Below are positions 35,562-46,778 of a stretch of 64,000 nucleotides of DNA, one piece after another; position 1 is the first letter of the stretch; each line of letters starts with the position of its first letter. This DNA is from Sisyra terminalis (lineage: Eukaryota > Arthropoda > Insecta > Neuroptera > Sisyridae): contig OY292274.1 in NCBI GenBank assembly GCA_958496175.1, positions 62,444,630 to 62,508,629 on the forward strand, read 5' to 3'. The notes under the pieces were generated by a model. The model saw only the letters and a program-made list of their open reading frames with translations, did no database searches and had not been told where the DNA came from. Both the position numbers and the translations under genes were made by a program.

Positions 35562-36349
35562 CTCAACACATTATATAATAAATGTTATTTTTACCAGAAG
35601 TGATGAACAACTTTAATAGTCCGACATACTTTAGTTACAAATCGTAATTCATTTGCTTTTTCAATTAAAATTAATTTAGTCGAATTCCAAATTGTATATT
35701 GTATACAGTACCGGTTCATTACTTATATGTAGGTAGGAATACATATTTTAACGACAATTAGAAGTTTTAAGAACGTATTTTTGATGATATATAAGGTGCA
35801 CAGATGTTAAAATAGTTTTTGGTAAAAATGGATATATATGCATGCTCGTATCTAAAATAGATTATTTTTTTAAACAATGTTCCACCAATTTAACCATTTT
35901 ATTACTTTAACATATGATAGCAAACTAATTAACATATCAAATATATTTTTTTGGTAAGTTTCATTTTGGGAGTTGATATTAAAAAACCATCCCCAAAAAA
36001 TATACTTCTATTTTTTACTATTTCTTTTATTGCACAAATTTTCCAAAAAATGTATTAAAATTAATTTTTTAATACTCATGTATAGTTTTAATTTCATGAA
36101 GATATCTTCAGTAGGTATTGAGAAAAAAATATTTAGATTAAGGTTTGTCACATCCCTTATTTCCTTACTATAGGGGGGTTGAGTTTCAGTGTATGGCTAT
36201 CTATAAACAATAAAACAATAAAAACCAGGTAACATCCCTACATTAGACGCGAGTGCAGTTTTCAAATGCTTAATCGGCTAGATCCTTAAAAATTATTAAT
36301 CTATTTTGTTTCATTGGCAAATGATTTGATACTACTTAAATTATATGTA
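35562..36349. other. No recognised feature
   Basis: AT-rich sequence without recognised repeats. Confidence 0.5.
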
Positions 36350-36432
36350 GGTATAGTCAGTGGCGTAGCTACCTAGGAGTTAAGCGGGGCAGTTCCCCGG
36401 GGCCCTCAAGCTCAGGGGGCCCTCGAATCCTT

Positions 36433-36773
36433 ACCAGAAATCGCAATCGAACTGAACTTTTGGAAATCCAGTTGGAATTTCACCAATTATATACGGAAAT
36501 AATGAGTAAATATGGAGTGCTAGAATGCGACCTAACGGAAGTATTTACAGCGATGTCATTATTCTTTACAATTCCTGTCACTTCTGCAGCAGCTTAAAAG
36601 TCATTTAGCAAATTAAAAATAATAAAAAATTATTTAAGAAATAATATGGGCCAAACTCGACTCCGATATTTATCGCTGATAGAAATTTAAAACAAAACCG
36701 CATCAAGCCTGGATTTAAACAAAGTCATTGATACTTTTGCGAAAACTAAAGTTAGGAAAAAAATATTAATTTA
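36433..36773 (+). pseudogene. hAT transposase C-terminal (dimerisation) remnant, copy 1
   Basis: Reads LLEIQLEFHQLYTEIMSKYG, then PVTSAAA-stop-KSFSKLKIIKNYLR, QTRLRYLSLIEI-stop, and ending IDTFAKTKVRKKI. PVTSA.AERSFS.LK.IK..LR....Q.RL..L.L..IE is the hAT C-terminal dimerisation motif, close to ZMYM1-type proteins. Two nonsense changes (the Glu of AAAERS and the Glu of AIEN in copy 2) inactivate it. Only the last fifth or so of a normal transposase is present. Confidence 0.8.
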
Positions 36774-36774
36774 A

Positions 36775-37503
36775 GGGTGGATCATTGTCAGAACGTAAAA
36801 AAAATGACTTTAAAAAAACTGCTGCCATTTTTTTAGAGATATTAAAAAACGGTCTTCGGCATGTAAAAGTTGAAGTTTTGAACTATTTTTTTTATTTGCC
36901 CCGATATGTCCACTCTCCCCCTTTTACAGCGCTTTGAAAAAGGGTTCTTAAAAATGAGGAGGCAAACGGGAGACAAGTTTTCTCGGTAACCGGAAGTTGG
37001 ATCATGATTTTCCAAAGAATGTAGGTTTTGGTAATGCGTCTTCTTGGTACTGAACCTCGAAAATCAGAAAAAACTTGAAAATTCACAAAATGGCGCGACT
37101 TTGAAAAAAAAGTTTAAAAAAACGACCTTTTTTTGGACCTTTCCTCCTCTCCCATTTTGAGGGGGGGAGGTTTGGCCAATTTCAGAGGTTCAGTACCAAA
37201 AAAACGTGTTGAACTATAACACTCTCTAGTTTCAAGTCAATCCGTCGGATAGTTTCTGAGAAATCTTTTCTCCCAATTTTAAAAAGTTGATTTCGAGAAA
37301 AACGCATTTAAAGTTATTTTAAGATATTTTGTTATGTTATTATCAATTTATTCAATTTTTATCAGTGGAAGTACATTAGTCAGCTATTCCAGGACCATAT
37401 AATATATCGACAAATCCTTTTAACACGTTATTCTTGAATGTTATAAGAAGACATTTATGGAAAAAAAAAACTCGAAATTTTTTTTTCTGGCGGTGATCCA
37501 CCC
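36775..37503 (-). mobile_element. TTAA-flanked non-autonomous element, copy 2
   Basis: Inverse-orientation copy of 8163-8864 with ends GGGTGGATCATTGTCAGAA and complement of GGGTGGATCACCG. TTAA at 36771-36774 and 37504-37507. It interrupts the hAT copy just after the transposase remnant; the paralogous hAT copy at 50165-50874 has ATAA at the equivalent uninterrupted site, so a single 4-bp site was duplicated. Confidence 0.83.
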
Positions 37504-37802
37504 TTAATTGTTATTTAGGCAATTGGTAGGCCTGACCTTTATATAATAAACCCTTGAATCTTCTCTATTTTGTTTTATTAGCCAAACTTACACTAAGTAT
37601 TAATTGTAATTTATGTTTTTACTGTTTAAAATTTTTTTTACCTGCCCTGCAGTGCACAAAAAAAACTTTAGTATTTAGCATTTTTAAAGTATTTGTATTT
37701 TTCACATTTTTATTTGACCTAATCGGTTTACATAGTAGTAGGGCTCCATTTTTTAATTTGCCCCTGGGCCCTTGGTTACCTAGCTACACCACTGGGTATA
37801 AT

Positions 37803-38328
37803 ATAAAAAAAATCTTAGTTGAAAATAGACTAAATAATTTAAGAAATTCAAACTATTCCGTAGTAGGTATATCAAAAAACATTTGTAGTGACCCTTGAAA
37901 TTTCCTTTTGAAATCAAAAGTAATAAAAAATACTGACAAAACTTTGGTGCAATTTAATTGAGTTTCTTGTGTGGTGGAACATTGAGATACGCATAGTGCA
38001 TTCGATAGAAGCTTGAGACCTATATACGATGTGCCCCATATATATTGTACACAAAGTTTTTAAAGCTTTGTTCATCTGATGTTTAGTACTGACCCTTATG
38101 CAAAGCACGAGTTTACGTAATAATATACCCTTATTGGAACTAATTTAACCTTTTGGTTGGAAACACAAAGCGAGGATTTTCAGTAAAATAGAAGCACTAT
38201 GACATAATTTCATCATAACTGCTTTGGCGTTAATAAACTAATAAAATTAAAAGTTCACTGTTGCACAATGTTCCGTTTTTGGGGTTAAATATTTTAAAAA
38301 AAAATTCCAACTTGACCTCATTAATATT
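37803..38328. other. No recognised feature
   Basis: AT-rich spacer between the hAT copy and the mariner element. Confidence 0.5.
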
Positions 38329-39611
38329 AGGAGTGTGAATAAGTCTTTCCCGTTTTTTGTAAGAGATGGTGCCACCAATACTGTGCGAGTATTTAATGGT
38401 TACATATGTCATAATCAAAGCTTATTCATCTGTCAACAATTCCACACTAACATATTAGTTGAAATTTGTTCTTATCATAAATTTTTGAAATCGTGAAAAT
38501 GTCGAAATTTGAGCCGAGTCGACGTCATTTGCGGGAAGTTTCACTTTATTGGTTCAATTTGAAGAAATCTGCTGCCGAGGCGCATCGGTTGCTTCAGGAA
38601 GCTTATGGAGAAGGTTGTGTGGATGATTCAAGTGTTCGCGGATGGTTTCGACGCTTCAAAAGTGGCGATTTCGACGTGGAAGACAAGGAGCGTTCCGGGC
38701 GGCCGCAAATCTTTGAAGATCAAGAATTGACGACTTTGCTTGATGAAGATTCGTGTCAAACGCAAGAAGAACTTGCTGAAGCATTGGGAGTTGACCGAAC
38801 AACCATTTCCAAGCGTTTGAAAGCCATGGGAATGATCCAAAAGCAAGGAAATTGGGTGCCGTACGAACTAAAGCTGAGAGACGTCGAACGGCGTTTTTTC
38901 ACTTGCGAACAGCTGCTTCAGCGACATAAAAGAAAGGGTTTTCTGCATCGTATCGTGACTGGCGATGAAAAGTGGATCCGTTACGATAATCCGAAGAGAA
39001 GAAAATCATGGGGACTACCCGGCCATGCATCATCATCGACGGCCAAGCCAAATATTCATGGCGCCAAGCTCATGCTCTGTATATGGTGGGACCAGCTAGG
39101 TGTGGTTTACTATGAGCTTCTGAAACCGAATGAAAAAATCACAGGTGAGGTCTATCGACGACAATTGATGCGTTTGAGCCGCGCACTGCGAGAAAAACGG
39201 CCACAATACTCCGACAGGCACGACAAAGTTATTTTGCAACATGACAATGCTCGCCCACATGTTGCACAGCCGGTGAAAACATACTTAGAAACGCTCAAAT
39301 GGGAAGTCCTACCCCACCCGCCGTATAGTCCAGACATTGCTCCGTCTGATTACCATCTCTTCAGATCGATGACGCATGTCCTGGCTGACCAGCACTTCCA
39401 TTCCTACGAGGAAGCCAAAAAATGGGTGGATGACTGGATAGAGGCCAAACCGGTCGAATTTTTTCGCAACGGGATTCGTATGTTGCCGGAAAGATGGGGA
39501 AAAGTTGTAGCTAGCGATGGCCAATACTTTCAATAATAATTATTTGTAACCATTTTTCACAATAAAGGCTCAAAATTGGAAAAAAAACGGGAAAGACTTA
39601 TTCACACACCT
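38329..39611 (+). mobile_element. Complete mariner element
   Basis: About 1.28 kb, the normal mariner length. The left end AGGAGTGTGAATAAGTCTTT and right complement AGGTGTGTGAATAAGTCTTT differ at one base in the compared stretch and both continue CCCGTTTTTT. The right end is followed by TA (39612-39613). The left junction reads TT rather than TA, possibly a mutation. It contains one uninterrupted transposase gene (38499-39536). The element is clearly GC-richer than its surroundings, consistent with recent arrival. Confidence 0.9.
38499..39536 (+). CDS. Mariner transposase, intact
   Basis: Cut-and-paste transposase of 345 residues, exactly the usual family length; the ATG at 38499 is chosen because the upstream GTG at 38493 would only add two residues. 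The N-terminal part (residues 1-115) holds two helix-turn-helix DNA-binding regions (FKSGDFDVEDKERSGRP follows the first; VDRTTISKRLKAMG is the second) and the WVPYEL linker motif. The catalytic D,D34D triad is visible: Asp in VTGDEKWIRY, Asp in LQHDNARPHV and Asp in SPDIAPSDYHLF. The C-terminus LPERWGKVVASDGQYF is standard. No stop or frameshift. It resembles the mauritiana (Mos1-like) subfamily. It would act in the nucleus on its own terminal repeats. Confidence 0.95.
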   Translation: MSKFEPSRRHLREVSLYWFNLKKSAAEAHRLLQEAYGEGCVDDSSVRGWFRRFKSGDFDVEDKERSGRPQIFEDQELTTLLDEDSCQTQEELAEALGVDRTTISKRLKAMGMIQKQGNWVPYELKLRDVERRFFTCEQLLQRHKRKGFLHRIVTGDEKWIRYDNPKRRKSWGLPGHASSSTAKPNIHGAKLMLCIWWDQLGVVYYELLKPNEKITGEVYRRQLMRLSRALREKRPQYSDRHDKVILQHDNARPHVAQPVKTYLETLKWEVLPHPPYSPDIAPSDYHLFRSMTHVLADQHFHSYEEAKKWVDDWIEAKPVEFFRNGIRMLPERWGKVVASDGQYFQ

Positions 39612-39613
39612 TA

Positions 39614-40457
39614 TAATTTCTTTCAAATAAATTGTATTTTACTTCATTAATTTTTATTAAACCTCCTGCCTACATACTGATAAAAATAAATATTAATGGA
39701 TATTTGTTGCCTTTATTATTATTAAATACAAACACTAAAATGTATAAAATACCCTATATGTATAAAATACGAGAGGGAAGAAATTTTAATTTAAAATTAT
39801 AATTCGTAAAGCTTCAATCGAATAACGCGTGATTGAAAATTAGCAATTTTACAAAATCAGAGACAGTAAATCAATAGTCATTTTTGTATGTTTCAAAAAA
39901 ATAATACTCAATACAAATAATATGGCTTCGTTTTATGGCAAATTAAAATTTCAACTTTTAAATAAAGTCGAATGTATTTGCCAATAAATTATATGTAATG
40001 CGTATGAGAAGAATAAAAATTGTTTTCCCGATCTTATAATTCATTCATTCAAGAACGAAAAGCATATTTTTTTTATAAAAATGTTTTTATTTTTTTTTTA
40101 TATTATGTTTTTCTTGTTTGAATGGACTAAGAAATCAAAAGCTTTTATACGCCAATTAGGTCGAAAAAGGTTATGTATTTTTGGAGATGTTTGTTGTTTA
40201 TCCACTGGAAAAATATGGGAAAAATATCTTTTTCACTTAATTACATATTTTGTGTGTTTCATTGTTAAGGTTTCCCGGATACTTGAATATCTATTGACCA
40301 TTGTCGGTTAAGAGTTGGAAGACCCAATCTTTCCTTTATTAAATTTACATTTCTGTTGGTCAAATAAATTTGTTTTTTTTTATCTTAAATCACTACGTTT
40401 AAGAAATTGGTTGTGATAAACTCACTTATTTTTTTCGCATATTAATAATCAAGATTA
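39614..40457. other. No recognised feature
   Basis: AT-rich. A 76-residue frame (40081-40311) is hydrophobic and low-complexity and is probably chance. Confidence 0.5.
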
Positions 40458-40699
40458 CTGTGTATACAATATATAAGATATATTTGCAGTGATGATTCAG
40501 CGTGAATGATCCAAACTACTTGATGACCACTGAGGAAGATTGCTTGGCAATCGAAATACGTAACTGGGCAATACGTCACGAATATTTTTGTTTGAACTTC
40601 TGTTCAATTTTATGTTTGTGGTATAATTTTTATTTATTATTTTTTTAAATTATACTACATAAATTGGACTGCAATATATCTTATATATTGTATATACAG
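40458..40699. mobile_element. Palindromic TA-type MITE, intact copy
   Basis: 242 bp with ends CTGTGTATACAATATATAAG and complement (CTTATATATTGTATATACAG), flanked by TA (40456-40457, 40700-40701). One end has the additional GCAGTCCAATTTATGTAGT block. Related copies at 11625-11850 and 20247-21291. It carries a hammerhead-like block at 40530-40556. No protein. Confidence 0.83.
40530..40556 (+). ncRNA. Hammerhead-like core motif (mutated)
   Basis: CTGAGGA (one change from CTGATGA), hairpin ATTGC-TTG-GCAAT, then GAAA. The same block as 11768-11794 with a core substitution expected to destroy activity if it was ever a ribozyme. Confidence 0.35.
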
Positions 40700-40701
40700 T
40701 A

Positions 40702-42059
40702 AAACCGTTCAAAGTCAGCGAAAAAATCTTATTTTAATCAAGATTAAATTATATTTTCTTAATTATTTTTATTACTTAATTAACTGAAAATTAGATAACA
40801 AATTTTTAAAAAGCACAAATCAGAGCTTTGTCCCGAAACTTTTTTAAGTCATAAAAAAAACATATATTTAAATTACTATATACTTAAATTACAAGTACTG
40901 AAAAGTAACATGATAGAGGTCAAAAATAGTCATAAAATTTTTGAAGGATACTTTCGCCAAAATTTGATTTATCAAACTTAACTGATATGCTACCGATTTG
41001 GTAGTTATCAAAAAAAATAAATGAAACTGTAAATGTCGTTATATTATTTTGTTATTCTTATAGTTTGTTCTATAATATATATGCCAAATTTAATAATTTT
41101 TTTCTTGGATACCTTGAAAAGTTCCTCTTTTTTCTTTGGAAAATCATAATCAATATATTAAAATACGAGTATGAGAGAAAGAAAAACGGAAAACAGGAGC
41201 TACATTTGCACAAGTTACTTGTACAATATTAAATTATGATGCATAAGTTACCATTTATTTGATTTAACCAAGAACCTAATTGAGTATAGTTACCTCAAGT
41301 TATATTCCAAAAAATGTTTAAAAGAAGTTTTGTAAGGTTCAATTTGAAAACATTGATGGGAAAAAATTAAATTTATTTTTTAGTTTGATGCTTTTGTATG
41401 GCTTTAGGCGACAATACGATCCCACATGTTCACCAATAATTAAGCTGGGATTTTGTGAAAATATTTTTTTATTTTTTTTATAAAATCTTGTATATCTGCG
41501 GCTTAGAGTGTAAACCTGTTACCAAAATCAGACTAAATTATACAGGGAACAATAAAAACACTGCAAAAAAATTGAAAATAATTCTAATCTAGAAAATGAA
41601 ATTACCGTTTGAAGATTAAACGGTCCTGGTCTTAATAGCCTGATAACCATTTTGAAATATTCAGTAACCTTCTATTAAAAAACTTTTTAATATATTAGCT
41701 GGTTTTCTTACCAAAGTAGTTAAAACTAAAATGGACTTAGCAGGTCTCCTATTATTTAAGTTAATAAAACAACTATCTCAAATTTAGTTCGAGTACTATA
41801 TTTATTATAAAATAATGCTCATATCCTTTGTGGAGCCATCGAATATGGCAATGACGTTTTTTCTACTTTGTTGTTTATTCTATTCGCGATTTTTTTGTTA
41901 AGTCAACTCTAATATGATGTAATTTTACCATTTGTGGCTAATTTTTCAATATGGACCGATTTATTCGCAAATTAAATCAAAAACAAAGTACCTAGATAAT
42001 GCGATGTTGTCAAATTTACTGGTTCTAAAGGGCATATAATCCATAAATAGTTTTATATC
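40702..42059. other. No recognised feature
   Basis: AT-rich; 41820-42000 has faint similarity to the small MITE at 58767-58917. Nothing else recognised. Confidence 0.45.
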
Positions 42060-42790
42060 AATCACATAAAATATTAATAAAACAAAGAAAATAAATTTCA
42101 TATAGTCGTCGCTTAAAAGGCCACTCCGGAAAAAAATATTTTTTGTTGGTTATTGCACGGTAATAGTAAGATTCCATCATCGGTAAAGAATTGAGGAATC
42201 CATAAAGCTCTTTACACTGTTTTTTTTAAAAGCTTTGAACGATTAGGTTCGGTTAAATTTTTTCCAATTTTCGAGATTTTCCAATTGAGAATGGTCCATC
42301 GATTGATTCCCATAGTATTAAAAACATAGTTTTACATACTCTTATCAGTAAATCATCAAATTTTAAGTAGTAATATAGACTTTGAGGCTTTCTTGATTCA
42401 CTTTGCGGTAAAGCTCTTCTTTTAAATGGTAAACAGGTTATCAAATTATCAACAAAATATATTTTTGTCCTCAAACCAGTTTCCAAAAATCGTGAAAAAT
42501 CTTTTGTTGATTTTTTTCATTAAAAAAAGTACAAATCAGAAATTTTGTATTCTTAAATTTGCACCTGGTTTTCATAATACGGGGCTGCTAATGATTTTCA
42601 TAATTCCAGGCTCTATTTTCTTTCTTTCATCCATAATACGTCTTTGCTTGTTCCCTATTTTTTTAATCACAGATTATTTAAATTTCTTTACTATCACTCG
42701 TTTTTCTCGATTTGTAGACTTCGTAGGTTATTCTTCAGATATTTCGCTATCTGTGCCATTGTAGCGTGGAACCAAGCTTCAAGTTTGTAC
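42060..42790 (-). pseudogene. DDE-type transposase relic, family unnamed
   Basis: Minus-strand blocks, in order and with shifts: REQAKTYYG, FKNTKF, then VDNLITCLPFKRRALPQSES, YLKFDDLLIRVCKTMFL, and further on SLPMMESYYYRAITNKKYFF and RRLYEIY. The V(R)VCKT.FL followed by a SFP..ESHY.R...RKYL block recurs in a group of insect and cnidarian transposase-like proteins that I know only by this pattern. Stops and frame changes run throughout. No terminal repeats found. Class assignment is an inference. Confidence 0.5.
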
Positions 42791-42863
42791 TTCTTCATCG
42801 TCGGATATTAATGGAAAAGTTGTAAAAACATGTTTACAGATGTTAGCGATTAGTATAATGGCT

Positions 42864-43595
42864 ATATACTGATTAGTATAAAAGTACCTGTGGGTCACTT
42901 TGGACCTAAAATTAACATTCACAGCACATATAAATAATCTAGTGCAAAAAGGAAAGGGTCTAATTATGGCCCAATTCCCCTTGCTAAATAGAAACAGTGC
43001 TCTAAGCACAAAAAACAAAATACTTTTGTACAAAGCTCTGGTAAGACCAATGCTTACGTATACTGCACCATGCTGGAGTTTTACTTGTGAAACCAATCTT
43101 AAAAAACTCCAGGTGACCCAAAACAAATTTTTAAGATTTGGTCTAAATGCCCCCAGGTATACACTGATTAAACAACTTCATAAAGATGGAAACCTTCCAA
43201 TGATAAAAGTATTTTTAAGGGAAGTGTGTGAAAAATTCTTTTTAAGATGCGAGGATAATGAGAGTGCCCTAATAAAAAGTATAGGCAGCTATGACCGTAA
43301 TGTCACAAGAAAACATAAGAGAATAAAATATATTATTCAATAATTTTTAATTAACAAAATAAGTGCTGGGTTTTTTTAAGGTCGTTTTTCCCAGTGATCT
43401 GAGATAGATATGTATCTTTAAATATTTATATAGTAAAGAATCATATTAATTTTTTTTTTCTATTTTCTATGTTTTCTAAAGTTGTTGAAAAGCAAAGACA
43501 TGCGTCTGGAACTTTTCATTATATTATTTTATTTCTTTCATTGTATATATATTGTTACTGTAGAGTAGACCAATAAAAACCTTCTATTATTATTA
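42864..43595 (+). mobile_element. 5'-truncated Jockey-type LINE with 10-bp target duplication
   Basis: Coding end plus 3' UTR, ending AATAAAAACCTTC(TATTAT)n. Perfect duplicates TATAATGGCT flank it (42854-42863 and 43596-43605), so it inserted as a truncated copy by target-primed reverse transcription. The surviving 147-codon reading frame is described separately. Confidence 0.85.
42882..43343 (+). pseudogene. Jockey-type reverse transcriptase, C-terminal fragment
   Basis: Reads KYLWVTLDLKLTFTAHINN (usual KYLGVTLD.KLTF), then LLNRNSALSTKNKILLYKAL, VRPMLTYTAPCW (usual RP.LTYG.PVW), LKKLQVTQNKFLRFGLNAP, LHKDGNLPMIKVFL and a basic end RKHKRIKYIIQ. These are the thumb and C-terminal segments of Jockey-clade polymerases that copy the element RNA at the target site. 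The frame is open from 42882 to the stop, though the catalytic core is missing because of 5' truncation. It cannot be functional. Confidence 0.88.
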
Positions 43596-43605
43596 TATAA
43601 TGGCT

Positions 43606-44819
43606 TATTTAAATACTTCAATAAAAATGCACAACTATTGTTGTAGTAAAATGAATCAAAATTGACATATTCGAATCCATTTTTTTAAGCTCTATTAGCA
43701 ACCATAAATCATTTCAATATTAATTCATATTTCCTTTCGATAGTTTTAATTCTATTTTTGTTTCAAATTACACTTTTTTACTTATTTAAAAAATAAAATC
43801 CACGAATTGATCACAAAAACGAGCAACAACTCCCTTATCTTAATACAAAAGGGACTACTAACATCGAGATAACAACTTTTCACTTTAAGTTGTTAACTGT
43901 AATAAAATAGCAGGTTTACGCTTTGTTAAAAAACATATTTTGTATTTCGATATCAACTTAGTTGTTTATCGTCGTATATGCAGGTTTTTTTCCTTTTTCT
44001 ACAGATACCATAAAACTATTTTAGGCGAAAACAGTAGATAACAGTTTTACACTCTAAACCGAAGACATATGTACATAAATATACTCACAAAGATAGAAGA
44101 AAATAATTTCAGGTATTCAGACATTCATTGCATACTGTTTTTTCAATATTTTTTTTTTAAAATAAATATCAATCAGAAAAATATTTAAATTGATTTACTT
44201 ATTTTTGATTTGACAAATTCAAAACTCATTTTGCATTTCTAGTACAATGCTTTTTATATTATTACACTTAATGATAATAATATTTTTTTATTTTTTTTTT
44301 AATTTAATTTATTACCAGGTACATACATATTTACATACAAAATTTTATACATAGATATGCATCTATAGAGATGAAGCAAATCATCTGTGCATAGGCCCGG
44401 TATAATAGTCAGTCAGTATTGTCAGTTAATTATTTAATTAAAATATAATTTTAAGTATTTCAGATTTATTTCAAACAAAAATTCAAAGTTTTTGCTGTCT
44501 TTTTTTAAATATTTTTAAATCTAGCCCTTTAATTATAAAACGAGCATCACTAGGGTAGGCTGTGAATGACGTCAGTGTACAAATCATTTCAATATTGCAT
44601 TTACGTATTATTCGTATATTCGCATTAGCTGTGGGTAAGGTTTTCTTAAATTTTCAAAATTTCAACAATCAAAACAAATGAACATCCTGAAATCATGCAA
44701 TCTCATTGGCTAATAACCTCTTGCATTGAAGATAGCCTCATCGCTTACTTCATTGAACATATTATAATTACCTTATACGGTAGTTACGGTTAAATACTTT
44801 CCTGGTTGAAAATTTTTTT
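43606..44819. other. No recognised feature
   Basis: AT-rich. 44540-44800 is slightly more balanced but has no identifiable frame. Confidence 0.45.
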
Positions 44820-45142
44820 AAATGGAAAAATCAGGTTCAGTGGCCCGTACTACCTCACCGGTGTGAGTAACGACTTTGTCGCAATGGGCACTTTTGTAGA
44901 GCGTTTAATTCTGAGAAAAAACCATCTTCGGTAAAAGCGATCCCATGAAATGCCGCTGAGATATAGAAATTTAAAAATAAAAAATCAGAGTTTCCGTGTA
45001 TTTTCAATGGGAAATCTTTACACGTCTTGGTCGAGGACTTAAAATTAATATTAAGGGCTCAAACTTTCAGAGAATTTTTTTTTGTTATTTCCAACAAAAT
45101 TTCACGATGGGACCAAGAAAAGTCAAAAAAAATCACCCTAAT
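44820..45142. mobile_element. Half of a long inverted-repeat hAT-like MITE
   Basis: Nearly identical to 54651-54985: GGTTCAGTGGCCCGTACTAC, CTTTGTCGCAATGGGCACTT, the AAAATTAATATTAAGGGCTC version of the family palindrome and the terminal CACCCTA. Only one arm is present; the opposite TAGGGTG end is missing. Confidence 0.7.
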
Positions 45143-45544
45143 ATTCACGTAAAACAAGTATAAAATTGTGTGTAGTACCGTTTTAAAAAAATCCTAAAAA
45201 TATGATACATTATACAGAACATATTTAAAGCTTTGCATATAAAATTCAAAACAGTACCGAATTTTTCCCTGATTACTTTTTTTGTACTAATAATGCATTA
45301 TCAATTTCTACATCATATTAAAAATTTTATTCAATTGCTAAATTAAATTATAAAAAGAATAATGTTTCCTGTATTTCTCTTATAATTGTTGTAACAAAAT
45401 CAAATTGACATAAAAATATGAAAATTCCATAATTTTAGTAATTAATTAGTATCTATACATCTCTAAGAATCATTTAAGTCCTTCCGACTACCTGAGGCTC
45501 TTAAGCTCTTAAGCCTTTATTTTCATCAATAAACCGAAAAATTA
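45143..45544. other. No recognised feature
   Basis: AT-rich spacer. Confidence 0.5.
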
Positions 45545-45769
45545 AATCCTCTTATCAATATTCTATATACATAAAACAAAGTCATGTTAGTTAGGCTATT
45601 TATAACTCAAGAATAACTGGAGCGATTTTTATGATCTAAGATTCATTAGATTGCCTAGAAAACTATAGCACAGAAAGGATAATAATAATAACATGAATAA
45701 AATTGGGACAATGTAGCATTATCAAACTGCTATATTGCACTATTACGAAATTATCTTTTTCTTTTGGTG

Positions 45770-46397
45770 CCTCTTCAACGTTGAAGGTTGGCAATCATCA
45801 TGGTAATTTTATTTTTGATAACGCAACACGAAAGAGTTTTACAGTGTTTTTCCGAACCACCCCCGAAGATTGGCTTACCAGAATATGTTCTTCTTTTTTC
45901 CAGAGCTTTTTATCAATCAATGCGACCCTGAATGATAATCTCGAATAAGTGATATTTTTTGTTACACATAACGTGGCCAAAGTACAGTAATAAAAATCAT
46001 AAGAATTTATGTGGTACTATGTTTCGTTGGTACTTCTTAATTTCGCACGTGACCCTTCCAAGTAATCTCCAGAATTTGGCGATATATCCACATTTCAAAT
46101 GGGATAATTTTATCTTCCAGTCTCTGAATAAGAGTCTATCCTTCCATTTTGTATAAGACAATAGGGAACCCTTAGCACTTGAACATTTTTAACCGCAGTT
46201 CCAGAGATAAAGTTTGGTCCATAAAGATTTTTCCTCATCTTTGGGAAAATTCCTCCGGGTCGCTTAATAAGGCTGTGTTTTTCCTGCACCATACCGCAAT
46301 TTTCGTTAATGAGACATCCGAGGTATTTGAGGTGCTCCACTCTTTCTAATATCTCTCCGTTAAGGGTTAAGACATGTGAGGAAAAATGGACCATCAT
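45770..46397 (-). pseudogene. RTE-type reverse transcriptase C-terminal relic
   Basis: Minus strand: LNGEILERVEHLKYLGCLIN, then RKNLYG and NVQVLRVPYCL, then EMWIYRQILEITWKGHVRN, YFGHVMCNKKYHLFEIIIQG, and finally VVRKNTVKLFRVALSKIKL. VEHLKYLG, EMW.YRRIL.I.W, YFGHVMR..KY.LL..I.QGKI and ELFR.A..K.KIA mark the end of polymerases of the type annotated as endonuclease-reverse transcriptase in insects. At least one in-frame stop after HVRN and two after IQGRID, plus shifts. Nested in the Helitron-like composite. Confidence 0.8.
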
Positions 46398-46490
46398 TTA
46401 ACTATGTACAAAAGTGTCAATTATTTATTTTTAGTAGGATATATATGAAAAGATGTAGATACATATACTAATTATTAATTTAGCAACACG

Positions 46491-46518
46491 TTTCGGTCTT
46501 TTATTAGACCTTCATCAG
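46491..46518 (-). ncRNA. Hammerhead-ribozyme-like core, left arm
   Basis: Minus strand: CTGATGA (46518-46512), A, stem II GGTCT..AGACC, GAAA (46494-46491), then CGTGTTGC. One extra A lies between CTGATGA and stem II, which differs from the canonical form. The CGTGTT in place of CGTGTC changes the expected cleavage base. Confidence 0.5.
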
Positions 46519-46778
46519 GTTTCTTAATATGAAGTACACAATATATATCACAATAACATCGAATAAGTGTAGTATACAAGCCATGCTTTGTATCGTTGCC
46601 TTTTAAAAATATTTTAATTACCACGATTTTAAATAATTTTTATAAACAATTTTAATGTAAATAAATTTTAATATATAAAAATTTTAATTTAAAAAAATTT
46701 GTAATGTATATATGTGCGGTAAGAAAAAAAAATTTCGATGTTATTGTGATATATATTGTGTACTTCATATTAAGAAGC

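Larger units (their letters stand above)
36358..37794 (+). mobile_element. hAT element, copy 1 (carries a nested TTAA element)
   Basis: Terminal repeats CAGTGGCGTAGCTACCTAGG and complement (TTACCTAGCTACACCACTG). The 8-bp flanks are GGTATAGT (36350-36357) and GGTATAAT (37795-37802), one mismatch. Without the nested 729-bp insert plus TTAA it is about 700 bp, the same as copy 2 (50165-50874), so both are internally deleted derivatives. It retains the end of a transposase (36433-36773). Confidence 0.85.

Noticed and set aside
38493..38498. GTG start two codons upstream of the mariner ATG
   Set aside because: Eukaryotic initiation at GTG is unlikely, and the ATG at 38499 gives the normal 345-residue protein.
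42426..42764. 112-residue plus-strand frame
   Set aside because: Antisense shadow of the DDE transposase relic on the minus strand.
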